Notes under the pieces: generated by a model
The model's database searches: none
Seen by the model: the letters and a program-made list of their open reading frames with translations, nothing else
What the model was told of the DNA's origin: nothing
Program-made: the position numbers and the translations under genes
Assembly (NCBI GenBank): GCA_008692225.1
Contig: VICG01000003.1
Location: 1,605,501-1,669,500, forward strand
Source of the DNA: Monilinia fructicola
Lineage: Eukaryota > Ascomycota > Leotiomycetes > Helotiales > Sclerotiniaceae
Direction: 5' to 3'
Length of the DNA: 64,000 nt
Part shown: positions 1 to 12,538 of the stretch, one piece after another
Numbering within the stretch: the first letter of the stretch is position 1
How the letters are laid out: each line of letters begins with the position of its first letter

Positions 1-638
1 AGTTAAATGCAAAATATAGTTATTTCCAAGCTCTCAAGTAAGTAGATGTGACGACTTCGCCATACATATGAGATTTAATTAACCTTTGGAATAGATGTTT
101 GACAATCGCTCGATCTCATGCAATTCTCTCAAATCCCAAGAACGCATTAGCTCTTTTGAATCGTGCGACAGAAAAATGCTCCTTCGCTCACTCACAGCTC
201 TCATCTTCAATGGACACGACGGATACAGCCACTCCACCCAACCTAACTGTCTCCCCATCGGAATCTCAAAGCCTTCTCAGTCACCTTGAAGGTGAACTCC
301 AACACTACCGCGCCTTAGTTGAAATTTCCAACCTTACATCTGCCACTACAAAATCTGGCGACGGAACCATATATCAAAAGCCACTCGTTGAACGCTTGCA
401 TGAGTACCCAGCAGATGGTGTTGTTGATCTCAAGAATCTTGTCACATACCCTCCCAAACTGGAAGTTGTCCCCGTCAAACCATTGTTCTTTGATGCAGCA
501 TGGAACTATATTGACTACCCGGGAAGAACGGCCGAGAAAATTGTAGAGAAAAATTCTTTCGAGGAAGAGACTAAGGAGGTACAACCAGAACAGCCGCAAC
601 AGCAACAGAAAAAAGGCTGGTTTGGTTTTGGTAGATAG
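1..638 (+). CDS. srp68: Signal recognition particle subunit SRP68, C-terminal part (5' end outside window)
   Basis: The SRP68 subunit binds SRP RNA and pairs with SRP72 in the cytosolic particle that targets ribosomes to the ER. Exon sequence enters from the window edge (1-37). An intron at 38-94 has a GTAAGT donor, a TTAATTAAC branch region and an ATAG acceptor. The frame then continues from 95 to a TAG at 636-638. Recognition rests on the helical stretch with an IARSHAIL motif followed by NALALLNRA, and on the family-typical tail: a VKPLFFDAAWNYIDYP segment, a Glu/Gln-rich linker, and the terminal KKGWFGFGR. The downstream ATG-like starts are not used; the intron joins the frame to upstream exon sequence. 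No frameshift is seen in this part. It is convergent with niaD. Confidence 0.9.
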
Positions 639-1280
639 AATGAGGAATATTACGAATAATTGCTGCAGATTGAGGCGATATCCCAAGCATCTCTTGCATC
701 CATTACATCACATATAGATCTTCTCAACCTTTCACCCCGATTTAACAAGAGGGTTACAAAAGCTACAGAAATATACCAAAATCCTCAGAACTCCACTTTT
801 TTTTCACAACCTTTCTCACCCCATTGATAATTACGTTTCATGCTTGTAGTCTCGAGTGTGAATCTTCCAAATGCGTCGACTTTCGCAGACGGCCAGTGCT
901 TTTCACATGCGGCCAATGCATCACGGATTTATCTTGGATAGAATTCTACTGCCGGGTTTAATTTAGTTTAGTTTAGTTTGCACAATAGCTCAACTGGATG
1001 TGATCACCAGGAAACTATTCAAGGCTAACATCCAAAGCTGCTAGTATTAACGCGATCTCGGAGCGGAGGCAGAAAGAGTGCCGCAAGGCATTTTTCAGAA
1101 GGGAAAAGGGAGAATCGCTGTTCCCGCGCTCAAGTTGACAGAATTGGCCGAGAACATTCGTTCGCTTTTCTCATGCAAGATTACTCATGGCAGTCCAGAC
1201 ACTGTACGTTCCTATCTTCGTTTTCCGCATCGTTGTACATGTGACAATAATCATAATCATAATCATTCAATATTTGGCAT
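639..1280. other. Convergent 3' spacer between SRP68 and niaD
   Basis: No credible gene lies here. The stretch probably holds the two 3' UTRs. A short TTTAG-unit repeat lies near 961-980. Small open frames around 1078-1280 have no recognisable protein character. Confidence 0.6.
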
Positions 1281-4009
1281 TTAAAAAAAGAGCAAATCGT
1301 CGTCTTTCCATCCTAAATCGGACAATATCCCGTGAACGCTTTTCTCCAAGGATTCCGGCCCACAGATCAGGACCAACTGTTCCCCATCCCCATACTCTCT
1401 CCCCTCACACGCTCTCCCAAATCTCCCCACCTCTCCCTCCAAAACTTCTCTTCCTATTCTCCCCCTCAGCCCCATCCACTCTTCTGTTGGTTGACTCAAA
1501 GCATAAATCAATCTGCACTGATCTTCTCTCCCCCTAACCAATCCATCCAACTCCTCTCTACAAAGAATATCCTCTGCCCTCCTGTTCCCATCCAAGACCA
1601 CACATTTCGGTCCTTCGCCTGTATTCTCCTCGCTAAGTATAGCCCTCAGCACCGAGAAAATAGGTGTAATACCACTTCCGCCACATATCATCACAAATCT
1701 CCTCACCCTCCTCTTCTTCCCCCCAATAAAACATTCCCCTTTCGAAACGTACTCGAATTTCCCAATTGGTCCTTTGAATTCTATCGAATGACCAACAGGA
1801 ATACTCTCCAATGCCATTGTCATTCTTCCTCCCGCCCCTTGTTCACTTTCTGGATAAATCTTGATTAGTATCTCCAGAACCCCTTTATCGGTGCCAAGCG
1901 AAAGAGGTGTGTAAGGTCGTATAATAGTTTCTCTCGTGACCGGATCTCGTAAGCGCATCATGAGATGTTGACCAACCGGTAACCCAATAATCTGATCCGC
2001 ATGATCAAGTTTAAATGAGAAAAATTCTTGTATCGCTCGAGATAGATAGCTTTCTTAGAAGTGAGGATGGTCTTTTGCCAGCTTTTCGGCTGGAGGAAAA
2101 TAGGGCGCAACGGTTGAGCTTCGGAGGAAAGGGATTCGGGGCTAGTGAGGAATTGGAGGGCAGAGGGAGTAAGTGTACCAATGTGGTAGGTGGGCATCAT
2201 TGCTTTGGCAGTTTCGGAATGGATGGCCATGAATTCGTCGGTGGAGTCTTGACCGGCGGCTGCGGTAATACTTGTTGCGCCTCCTGGGTGTCCTTCCAGA
2301 AATGCCGTTCCATCGTACACCTCACCATTGAGCACAAACCAAGGATCTTTTTCATTGCAATGTTGTCGTAACTCATCGATGGGTATTTCGCGATTCACAC
2401 CGTCTTTTTTCATCTTTATCTCTTTGTTTTCTTTGATGGGAACCAAAGACTTATCCTCAGTTCCCATTTTTTCACCCCAGAACCCATTGGCGAGGTTTCC
2501 CCCCGCGGCTCTTACTCGCTCCATCCATCCTCCTGGCATGAGTGCTGGCTGTGTAGGATGTTCAAAGCGCAGATAGTGGCCCTCTTTAGTGATGGTTACT
2601 CGATACCATGGATTGTTCATCATACCAAGAACACTCCAGTACATATCCCTAGGTTGGACATTCATGCTCTCGTCCATGGCCCTTACCATAATATCCCCCT
2701 GATATTGCGAGATCTTCAACTTTCAAATCGACTTCCCAGAAACACCAGGTAAAACATGTTTCTCGCCATTCCATATCGAGTTTCCCTCCGAAAAGCATTT
2801 CGTTTTCGTAGGCGCGGTCCCGATAATCATCTTCGTGGTATCTTATGTCTGCCAGTGCCCAGGACTTTCCTTTATCGAGTGTCACTTCAACTCTTGTAAT
2901 GCGTCGTCCGCCACCACCATACGCGTAGCCCTTGGCACGATAAATTTGACGTCTCTCCACTAAAGAGAGTCGCTCTTCGTGTTCTGGGTATGCAGTGGCA
3001 CTGTTGGTGCTTAAATCATAGATGGCATATCTCTCATCCGTCGTCACCATTTTGGTTCGTTGGCGCTCTGCTCTGGATTGACCATAGTTGGTAGAACTCG
3101 GTTATCGTAGATGTGGTACCAATTATCACTGGGAGCTGCTGTAACAATGATTCTTTTAAGCCATTTCACACTGCGACCACCAATCTGACCAGGAACAACT
3201 GCCCGTAAAGGTTTACCGTGATCGGGCCGAAGCATCTCTCCGTTCATCTTGTGTGCTAGCATAATTCCTCTGTTTGGGTCGAGAACCCAGTTTAGTTTCA
3301 GCGATGTCCCGTAATAGCCGTTGGGAAGCTTATCTGCGCCTTCCATGCATACATATTTTGCTCCTCTCATTGGGATGGCCTTCTTAATCAATTCGTACAT
3401 TGGTACCCCTGTCCAAAGTGCTGTGGATACACCAGCAGCTCCCCACGAAAATCCTTTCGATTTCCGAACTTGGTTCTGTTCTTTGCGACGATTGCCGGCG
3501 CAGACAAGTGTGACGGGTACGGTGATTTGCTCGTAATCTTTAATGAGATCTTTGAGAGTGAGAGTGTATGGCTTCTTGACCAATCCTTCGACCGAAAACT
3601 CCCAATCAGGTATAGCCGATTCGTCAATATGAGGTACAGCTCCATGATTTCGGACATAGAACAACTCTGGCGATGTAAGAAACCCTTCATCGTACAAAGC
3701 GCTCAATGGAGGCTCAACATTGAAAGGGTGGATTCCAGTCAACCGGATAAGTCGGGGGTCTCGAGGTACTTGGTTATCCGGTGTTATTAGATCCTCCTTG
3801 AGAATTTCAGTCGGTAGATTCGTTGGAGGCGGGAGGGTATATCGCTGCTGTGACAGAGAGGCTATACTAGCTTGACTTGATAAAGAGCTCAACTCATCTG
3901 CACTGGTATCCTTGGACTCTGGCGGAGTTGGTGGCAATTGGGGGTATGTTTCCGGCAATTCTGTGCCAGGAGAGAGGGAGCTTTCATCTGTGTATTGAGG
4001 ACCAGCCAT
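1281..4009 (-). CDS. niaD: Nitrate reductase (NADPH), apparently intronless and interrupted by four small indels
   Basis: This enzyme reduces nitrate to nitrite in the cytosol, the first step of nitrate assimilation. Reading from the ATG at 4009: a disordered Pro/Ser-rich N-terminus; the sulfite-oxidase-fold molybdopterin domain with VCAGNRR (Mo-ligand Cys about residue 170); the Mo-co dimerisation domain; a cytochrome b5 domain with HPGG and a later IHSETA (haem histidines); the FAD domain with RPYTPLS; and the NADPH domain with CGGSGITPI and CGPESLEKS, ending in DLLFF as in fungal NRs. Total length, about 900 residues, is normal. The frame is lost near 3048 (after NEPKW), at a C5 run 2695-2699, at a 4-bp tandem duplication 2040-2049, and near 2020. 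Homology runs straight across each break and no intron consensus lies there. This is either a very recent pseudogene or a consensus error. Confidence 0.9.
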
Positions 4010-4122
4010 TTTAGACCGCGTTGTTACGAAGATTTCAAAAGAACCAAGATGAACGAGAGGAGCTTATTGAAAGCTTTACCATTGGGATTTGTAGAATATG
4101 AAGATAGAATCATCTACGCTCA

Positions 4123-4837
4123 GATAAGCACAAACGGAACGTGGTATCTGATGGTGGTTTCAAATTTTGTGACTATAAAAATTTCCCCATGTATGGAATA
4201 ATAGAAAGATTGAGTACGCAAAGCGAAAGATAGATGGCAGGAACCAAATCAGTACTTATGACAGGGAGCAATGGATGGCAGTGTAGTACTTATTTGATGC
4301 TTTCCAATCAAGAAGAGCTTTTACCGCATAAATCTCCAAGTCCCACTAGAGATTCTAGAGACACCGATATCAATCACGAAATTCGGAGTGTGTCATTCTC
4401 CATCATCGAAAAGGTGGCTGTTCATGGGGCACCATATGGTGAACGGTGCATCTCCTGAAGCAAAAAATCATATTGATCATTGTTGACGATTTCCGCGGAC
4501 GTCTTTTGATTTTCATGCAGAATTGATAAGACGTCCTTTGCCTACACACCTAGTATTAAACCTACTTATACCCGTCCGTAGCCATGGGCTTAAATAAGAT
4601 CTTTTTGGTGGCTCGGAGCGTGGTTGTCTTTTTTCTTATCTATATCATGATTCAATTTGATTGGCTCACAGAAATCGGGTACTAGCCGTTACTAATGCCA
4701 CAAGAACGAAGTATTTCCGAGTTGAAGAATTGATTGCTATGATTATAAACCTAGGTAATTAATCGATGAATGGATGTTTTCATGTTATTGTGTTAATTAC
4801 CTGTAAGTGTCGATTGGTGATGACCTCGTCGTTATCA
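4123..4837. promoter_or_regulatory. Cluster of GATA (NIT2/AreA) sites upstream of niaD
   Basis: HGATAR-type elements occur at 4122-4127 (AGATAA), 4524-4529 (TGATAA), 4635-4641 (reverse-strand AGATAAG) and 4832-4837 (reverse-strand TGATAA). GATA factors NIT2/AreA act with NIT4/NirA at fungal nitrate promoters. Single GATA matches are common by chance; the pairing with the NIT4-type site at 4492, only about 25 bp from TGATAA at 4524, is what makes this cluster credible. Confidence 0.5.
4492..4499 (+). promoter_or_regulatory. NIT4/NirA-type pathway-specific nitrate regulator site
   Basis: A perfect palindromic TCCGCGGA lies 483 bp upstream of the niaD ATG. This octamer is the Neurospora NIT4 recognition core, and NirA of Aspergillus recognises the related CTCCGHGG. 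Function here is inferred from the match and its position upstream of nitrate reductase. Confidence 0.7.
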
Positions 4838-5007
4838 CCTGAGACGCTCGAGAGAAGTCCGGGATCATTTGCCGAACGCTAAGATTCAATCCGTTGCGAT
4901 TGTCCTCACGATTCATGCTTCTTTAGATGCAGGTCCCATGGAGAGAGCCATGACCAAAGCCTCTTATTTGGAATCGGACATCAAAACATCACAGCGCAGG
5001 CTGGCTT

Positions 5008-5015
5008 TCCGCGGA
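5008..5015 (-). promoter_or_regulatory. Second NIT4/NirA-type site
   Basis: A second perfect TCCGCGGA lies about 1.0 kb upstream of niaD. On the minus strand it reads CTCCGCGGA, so it also fits the NirA consensus CTCCGHGG. It is further from the start than most described sites, so its role is less certain than that of the first. Confidence 0.55.
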
Positions 5016-6534
5016 GGCGTGCTTCTGATCTTTTCGAAGTAAATGAATCTTCAAGTTTGATAAAATACACCCATATAAAACCAAACATGCAGTGCAAATT
5101 GATAGGGTTCAACGTACTGTGGTCGTGAAGACTTGATTTTTTTGATATTGTCATACGAGTATATATGGCTGGCATGCGTATCCACTTTCGTGTTTCCCAA
5201 GATGTGCGTTCATATTGCAATTCCTGTTCACCGGTCACAACGATATGTTGTTTCTTCGTGATGTCCCACTTCGGCATTAAATCAAGACTCGGAAAAGATA
5301 CACCAGAGGACTATGGAAAAAGCGCGTTCAAAGCAATAGCAAAAATGGCCCGCTTAGATTTAGTTGTTTCTGACTTGTGATGTCAGCCATTAAATTCAAA
5401 TTCCTGCTCGCTGTGGCGATGGTTGAAATCCAGTCATCCGGTCACATCCGGTCATTAGAACCAGGAATGACCTGAAGTGGAAGATGGATACAATAAGTCC
5501 AAACCTTGATAAGTCGTTGAAATTCACAGCCTTAGCTCCCCCGAAGCAAAGGGTTCCGAGCGATTTGGGGCATTCCGTCGAGAAAGCAAATGTTGCTAAT
5601 AGCTGGAGAGCCGATATATTGTAATTGTAGACAAAAAGATGAAGGAAAGTGCTTATTGGGATCCTTGGCGCATTTGGTTGACGTGAAAGAATGTCATTTG
5701 GGATCAACGAGCCCAGATATCCAACTTTGTACTATTCATCAACCCATTCCAGCAAGACCGATGTATAATGGTCATGATCACTCTTCCGCATCGGGGGACC
5801 CGATGCTCCTCCATTGAATGTATTTCTACTAAACCAATTATGAGTTGAGTTGGCTTCATTGTAAATTGCAAATTAGAACCTTAATTTGATATCCATCTTC
5901 TCCCAGTAAAGATTCAGAGAAAGATGAAGTTTCTTGACCTTGACTCTGATTTCTGTGGGAGGTTCATAATCAAATCAAACAGTTACCCTGCTATGGCTTG
6001 TTCTTGATATGAGATATTCAGATATATTCATTCAAAGGAACTCGACTTCGGACCCTGAGAGATGGAATAAACAATAGCTGATGCATGCATGCGAGTTGTT
6101 CTCATCAGTTGATAAATATATCAGCGAGCATTTGATAGAATGTGTTGGAAAAGAGATGATGGATGATGGATGATGGATGATATGGGCAACCGAATATTGA
6201 GAATACCTTGATGGATCTAAATCTTGGAATGTAGGCTCAATAGGCGCAGTATCACACAATGCTGCTTGCTGCATAATGGCTGCAACTATCCTTATGCAGG
6301 TCAGGTCGGCTGTACCTCCCCTCGTTGATATAGTGTCTCTTTGTAATATGCAGCTATCAGCCAATTCAACCAACAAGCATCAAATACCATCTTTCAAGCG
6401 GACATGGGGAGGGAGGGTTATCATAGTCATGGATGATAGATGAAATACCTGCTAGGTAGGTAAGAGAGTATACAACGCTCAAGTTGCATTCAAATCATCA
6501 ACAAACCAATAAAGCAGTTGATTTGTGAATTGTC

Positions 6535-6726
6535 GTTGATGTTGGTGTTGATGTTGATGTTGATGTTGATGTTGATGTTGATGTTGATGTTGATGTTGAT
6601 GTTGATGTTGATGTTGATATTGATGTTGAGTTCATGTTGATGTTCATGTTTGATGTCCATGTTGATGTCCATGTTGATGTCCATGTTGATGTTCACGTTG
6701 ATGTTCATGTTGATGTTGATATACGT
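6535..6726. repeat. Hexanucleotide satellite (GTTGAT)n grading into GTTCAT/GTCCAT variants
   Basis: A run of GTTGAT units spans about 6535-6618. It is followed by degenerate units in which GTTCAT and GTCCAT alternate with GTTGAT to about 6726. It yields artefactual low-complexity open frames on both strands. It lies about 0.5 kb upstream of UPF2. Confidence 0.9.
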
Positions 6727-7224
6727 TGTCCATGGATGGAGATGTCAAGATTCAAGAGCTTCATCGACCAACCTAATACTGCCCAGGTGTAATGCGATCC
6801 AATGCTTGTCATCACGCAGGCTAATGCCATGGCGTGCACGGGCCAACATCACAGATACCGTAGCCATTACAGTACTCTGTAGGTACTTCCAAGGTTAATT
6901 CTAGCTTGTTCTCACTTGATGGTATCAATTATCACCTGGGCATTTCCAAATTCCACACTTGATGGGAAACTTTCTCAACCGCAACTCTCTACTCGTACCT
7001 ACTCAGCCTTTTGAATTTCCTCCCACCTACACAGACAGTATTGGGCAATCAGTTAGTGAACGGCTTTCTCCCACAAATACACCTGCAGATCCAGATGCAT
7101 TTTTCTGCTTCTGTGAAGTCTTGTAACCTCCGGTCTTTCTTACAAAATCCCTGATGTGGGGGCGCAAGGAACACATCGCACACCCCACCTCAAAATACAA
7201 AGATCCGGCTTGAATAAGTTCATC

Positions 7225-10200
7225 ATGGATCGGAAGAGAAAGCGTGAGTAGTTACTTCTTGTCCTGTGAGGGGAGGGGGGAAGAGGGTTGTAGACACCTA
7301 TGCTGACGTGAACTTTGGCTTGCAGGCGAATTGCGCGACTTGAACACTCGTGCCTGGGATGGAGAGAAAGGTCAGTTGGTTCATGCGAACAGTTCCAATT
7401 GTTTTATTTAACCTCCAAATATAGACCTTTTCGCCGTAAACAAGTCCCTAGATTCATCGCTCAAGAAGAATACAGCTTTCATCAAGCGCCTTCGAACTGC
7501 AATTTCAGCTGCGACCCTGAGTACCTTCCTACAAGAGATCCGAACTCTTAGCCTACACAAATATCTCTCGGAAATTATATCAGCGTGTTATGAAGGTCTT
7601 TGCAGACTCAAGTCACCAGGAGAGGTCGAGGCTGGTGTAGAGATTGTGAGCGCATTACATCAGCGTTTTGGTTCAGCAGAATTCACAGAATTCTTAGGAT
7701 GGTTGGTCGGAAAAGGATTGGCGACGCCGGAAAAGTCATTATTGAAGAGTCTCACCACCGAAGCCCGAGAGAAGGAAGAAAAGGAGCGAATTGTGCGACA
7801 GAGGGTGCTTCTGAGAGTTGTCACGGAATTGTGGCTAGTGGGTGTTTTGAGAACGTTAGATGATGTTGCTCGACCAGATGATGCATCTCACGGCAAGGAA
7901 TCCCTTTCAGGACCATCTAGTAAAGCACAGGATGCTAAGGCAAAACCAAACGGAAACGGAAAGGGAGGCGGCGCGGAGCCATTTCCCCTGGAAGTTCTGA
8001 AGGATCTTCTGGGTCATGATAGAGATCATGCCAACTTGCCCTTGCTGGTTATATTCGTAAAGGCATTTGGCTGGGATATCCTCGGTGTCAGAGAAGCTGG
8101 ATACGAAGGTCGAAGGACTGTTGAGGAAGATGGAGCTACAAAAGCGACGGTTGATGCGACTGAGGGTGAGGGTGAGGGCGAAGACGAGGATGATTCTTTG
8201 GAAGAAACACTACCCACCCCGAACTCCGCGGAAGATGCCCCCTCTAGCCTCGCCCGAACTCCAAGAGCGTTTCCGAAATATCCTCAACCGCTACTTCGAA
8301 GATGTTAAAGCACATCTCATTCGCGATCAGAAGGCTATTGGTAAACAGGCTCGCAAAGATTCAGAGGCATACGTCAAATCCGGTCAAGTGTTTGAAGATC
8401 GCCAGGCAAACTATGAAAAAGCAGTTAAAGCGCAAGAACGGCTTATATCTAATGCCCAAGTCCTCGCAGAATCCATTGGCGCAGAAATGCCAGATCTTAA
8501 AGATGCAGATGATTCTTTGGCTCTTGGCAATGGAGGAGTCGGCCTTGTCAAGACTGGTGACTACCTCAGGGGTGAGGGCGAGGGTGCAGGTATCTGGAGA
8601 GGACGAAGATGAGCGCCGATTCTACGAAAATCTTGTAGATCTCAAAGGCAAGGTCCCTGGTATGCTTCTCGAAGATGGAAAAAAGAAGAAGGCAGATACG
8701 GATGAGCAAGTAGGCAAAAAGAGATTGATATATCTGAGGCAAATTCTGCCGAGACCGCCGCGCTTGCAACGAAATCCACCGAAGATGACCAGTCCACAAC
8801 CATTGCTAATAAAACCATTGGTGCTCAAGTTGATGCATTACTTGCTCGGCTTCCAGACCTTATTAACAAAGACCTGGTTGATCAGGCTGCCATTGATTTC
8901 TGTTTCTTGAACTCTAAGGCTTCCCGTAACCGTTTGATTAAAGCTGTGCAAGAGGTCCCCAAGGGTCGTAGTGATCTCCTGCCCTCATACTCACGACTAG
9001 TAGCAACTTTAGGAAAGTACATGCCTGATATCACCAAGGGCTTGGTTGATCACCTTGATCAAGAATTTCGTAGTCTTCAACGTCGCAAGGAGAAGGAATT
9101 CCTAGGTCAAGCTCGCTTAGGAAATATTCGCTACCTGGCTGAACTGACAAAATTTGGTGTGGGTTCCTGAGCACGTTGTATTCCATTGCTTGAAGGTCAG
9201 CCTGGATGACTTCTCACGGATGAACATTGAGATTATATGTAATCTGCTTGAAAACTGTGGCCGGTACTTACTTCGCAATCCGGAAATGTCCCCTCGAATG
9301 ACCTCTTTCTTGGAAACATTAAAACGCAAAAAGGCTGTTCAGCATATTGGGCAACAGGAACGCATGTTAATAGAAAATGCTGTTTACTATGTAGACCCAC
9401 CTGTACGAGCAGCAATTCAACAAAAAGAGAGAACGCCAATCGATTTGTTTATTCGAAAGCTTGTGTATTCTGACATGACTACGCGCAACTATGCTAGAAT
9501 CATCAAGTCAATTCGCAGGCTTCATTGGGAAGAGGCAGAGGTAAGATTCATTCGCAACCTGGTGGAGAATTTGCTAACAATTTGAAGGTTGTCACTATCC
9601 TTGAAAAGGTGCTCTCAAAACCTGGAAGAGTGAAGTATGGTAACATTTATCTTCTGGCAATTGTTACAGGCGCTCTATTCCGATATCACCAAGACTTTGT
9701 AGTTACTGTCATTGACAATGTCTTGGAGTATATTGTCATTGGTTTGGAGCAAAACGATTTCAAGTTCAATCAACGACGGATTGCAGAAGTCAAGTATCTT
9801 GGAGAACTGTACAATTTTCGTATGGTCGATCACCCTGTAATATTTGATACCATGTATCGTATTTTGACATTTGGTCACGGTGAGTTAACATACCGGCATT
9901 TTATACTTGTGCGGCATGCTGATATCATTAGGTGGACCCCCAATCCCTGGCCGCATCAATCCATTTGATATGCCTGATGATTTTTTCAGGATTCGTCTCG
10001 TTGCAACTTTATTAGAGACATGCGGTATTTTCTTTAGTCGCGGTGCAGCGGGAAAAAAGCTCGATTACTTCTTGTCATTTTTTCAGGTATAATGTTAAAT
10101 TTTCAATATCATGATTGCTGTCGTGTTAACCTTGCATAGTACTACATCTATACAAAAGATCCTATGCCCATGGACATAGAATTTATTGTAAATGATATTT

Positions 10201-11351
10201 ATGCAACCACGAGACCGCAGTGGAAGCTTGCTTCAAACATAGAAGAAGCTAGTCGTGCGTTCCAGCTCGCTATGGCCCAAGATCAAAAGACTGCTGGCAT
10301 TGAGAAGGTCGTTGAACCAGAGGAACTGGAAAGTGATGCATCATCAGACGAGGGAGACGCAGGTATCCCAGAAGGAGATGCCGACGATGCTTCCTTTGAT
10401 TCGGAAGAAGAAACAGAGCCCGACGCCAACGTTGATAATTTAACATCACCAACAGGAAACGAATCAGAAGAAGAAAACTTTAGTGTCACTCGCCAGGAAG
10501 AGGAAATTGATCCCGAGGACGAAGCCGACTTTGAACGTGAGTATGCTAAAATGATGGCTGAGAGTCTAGATTCCAGAAAATTTGAACGAAAAGCAACATT
10601 CGATGTTCCACTTCCGATGAGACGTAAAGATCGCGAAAACACAAACCTGAGCGAGTTGCCTAATGAGACTAACCCAGCAAATGGCTCTTCTGGGTGGTAC
10701 AATGGCATTTTCACTCTTGACAAAGCGCGGTAACCGCCAACAGGTCAGAATGCATATATACCCAGGATGTACAAACCTTCACTGACTGTTTGCATTCTAG
10801 ACTCGAACTGTGGCTCTTCCTTCAGACTCAAACTTCGCAATTGCTATGAAATCACAACAAGCTGCCGAACGCGAGGAGCAACAACGCATCAAGAATTTAG
10901 TTCTAAACTATGATCTTAACGATGGCGAAGAACAAGATGGTGACTCTGCACTGCAACCCTTAATCCCTAATCCCAATATTCACAAGTTCAATTCAGGTTT
11001 CGATAAAAATGCCAGTACAACGTTCTCCAGATCTGATAGGTCTGGTAGTAATCGTAGTGGCCAGAGGTCAAGAAAGTTACAGCTTAGTGATGTTGATTGG
11101 TATGACCCCTTGAAACAGTCTCCTCAGTCCCAAACTCCAGGAACAGCCTCAAAACTCGGAAGGAGAATCGTAACGCCCGGCTTCTTCCAGAGTTAAATTC
11201 TGCAATAGCCCAAGTCGCGCCTGAAGGAAAAGTTTCGAAGCCTTTTCCAGATCTAGAAGTTGGAAGTACGCCCAGCGGCAAATGTCTCGAAGAAGATCTG
11301 CCGAAGGGAGATTCGCCAAGAATTGTTTCCAAAAAGTCCCGCAAGGGATAA
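7225..11351 (+). CDS. upf2: UPF2/NMD2 nonsense-mediated mRNA decay factor, with several frame breaks
   Basis: UPF2 bridges UPF1 and UPF3 in cytoplasmic nonsense-mediated decay. It starts at ATG 7225 (MDRKRKRELRDLN...). Introns: 7244-7325, 7371-7424, 9541-9587, 9880-9931, 10087-10139 and 10744-10800, all GT-AG with CTAAC-like branch sites. Three MIF4G-type helical regions are recognisable, the last through LAELTKFGV, NIEIICNLLENCGRYLL, QQERMLIENAVYYV and GPPIPGRINPFDMPDDFF. An acidic Glu/Asp-rich stretch (about 10310-10530) precedes the C-terminal TKRGNRQQTRTVALP segment. Small indels move the frame at the C5 run 8238-8242, near 8598, near 8718, at GGG 9161-9163, at GGG about 10692, and near 11166. 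Each correction restores conserved sequence. The end at 11351 assumes the last one. Confidence 0.9.
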
Positions 11352-12475
11352 TAATCGGACTTCTATTTCGGCAATCTGCTATTCGACTATGACAATTGAA
11401 CACAGCCCCAAAATTTGCTTTCATTTCTTCTCAGTGCGAACATTAATAAGATAATAAGAAAAGAAGAGTGCTGACACATTCCCCTTCTTGCGGGGGCCGC
11501 TCAATAGGACATGATAAAGTTTGGTGTTATCATGTTCGCAACTCAGCTCCCAACTTCGATTTTGGGATTGGGATTGCGAACATACAAGTATACACTTCTG
11601 CTCTGCTCATTCGATATGAAGATCACATTTGCGAATACTGCTTCCAGGGATCCATTCCTAGGCAATGTGATTCAACATGATCTCCTGTCAAACGAGACGC
11701 AATTCGCTGGCAGACGATCGACGACGGATGATGGAAAGCGAGTCGATATATGCCCAAATATCAGCTTGTTCAGGGGGAACAGTGGACCCAGTGAAAATGT
11801 AGGATGGATGCCACACAAACACTGATCTTGATTGGGAGGTGTGGGGAGAGGGAAGATGGGTTTGCTCAGAAAGATGGATGAATCCCTTGACTGATGATGG
11901 AGGGGAAAGTGAAATGACTGGAGAAGAATGATGATGGGAAAGATAGAATTTGTGAATTTGGTGAAAGTTTTCGTTTTTATTCGCCCACTAGTTGATTACA
12001 TACTCTGTTGTCACAGTTTTACACTCTTTCCATATGTTTAGACTCCAGCCTGACTCTTTGACGGATGGAGAAATTCACAAGTTGAGAATGGAAAGGATAT
12101 AACATACACTACTACATACAATTGAGAAGCAAACCGTTCAAGGATATGATTGAGATACGTGGCATTGCCATGTTTACGTGAGATGGACGAATCATAACCC
12201 AATACTATGCTACAATATCTAGTAGATACATCCCATTTGAAGCCAACCCACCACCGCCCTTCCATCTAAATTCCTCCCACACTCCACGTCTCAATCGGTA
12301 TATATATGTCTGCTTGGCCTTGGCTGAGATCTTACCTTCTTTGCACCTTCAACCACAACCACAACCACAACCACAACCACAACCATAAACCCTCCTCTTC
12401 TTTTCCCTCCTCTCATCTCCTCTCCTCCCTCTGTAATATACGTATATAAGCAAGCAAGCAAGCAAGCAAGCAAAA

Positions 12476-12538
<63 letters not shown>

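Larger units (their letters stand above)
4010..7224. other. Divergent intergenic region niaD / UPF2
   Basis: About 3.2 kb without a supportable gene. The niaD-proximal kilobase carries NIT4-type and GATA sites, listed separately. Open frames at 4981-5277, 5396-5707 and 6032-6376 on the minus strand lack protein-like composition or a recognisable family. The UPF2-proximal half contains a hexanucleotide satellite at 6535-6726. No nitrite reductase or nitrate transporter gene is present. Confidence 0.6.

Noticed and set aside
1332..1868. 178-codon plus-strand frame
   Set aside because: It is antisense to the NADPH/FAD domains of niaD and has no domain of its own.
3040..3055. An intron explaining the niaD frame change
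   Set aside because: Homology continues without missing or extra residues, and there is no GT-AG pair at intron spacing.
10270..10723. Minus-strand Ser-rich frames of 60-146 codons
   Set aside because: They are the antisense of the acidic region of UPF2.
7425..11351. Programmed +1 frameshifting as the cause of the UPF2 breaks
   Set aside because: The shifts occur at many unrelated homopolymers in many genes with no common slippery sequence or hungry codon. Consensus error is simpler, though testable.
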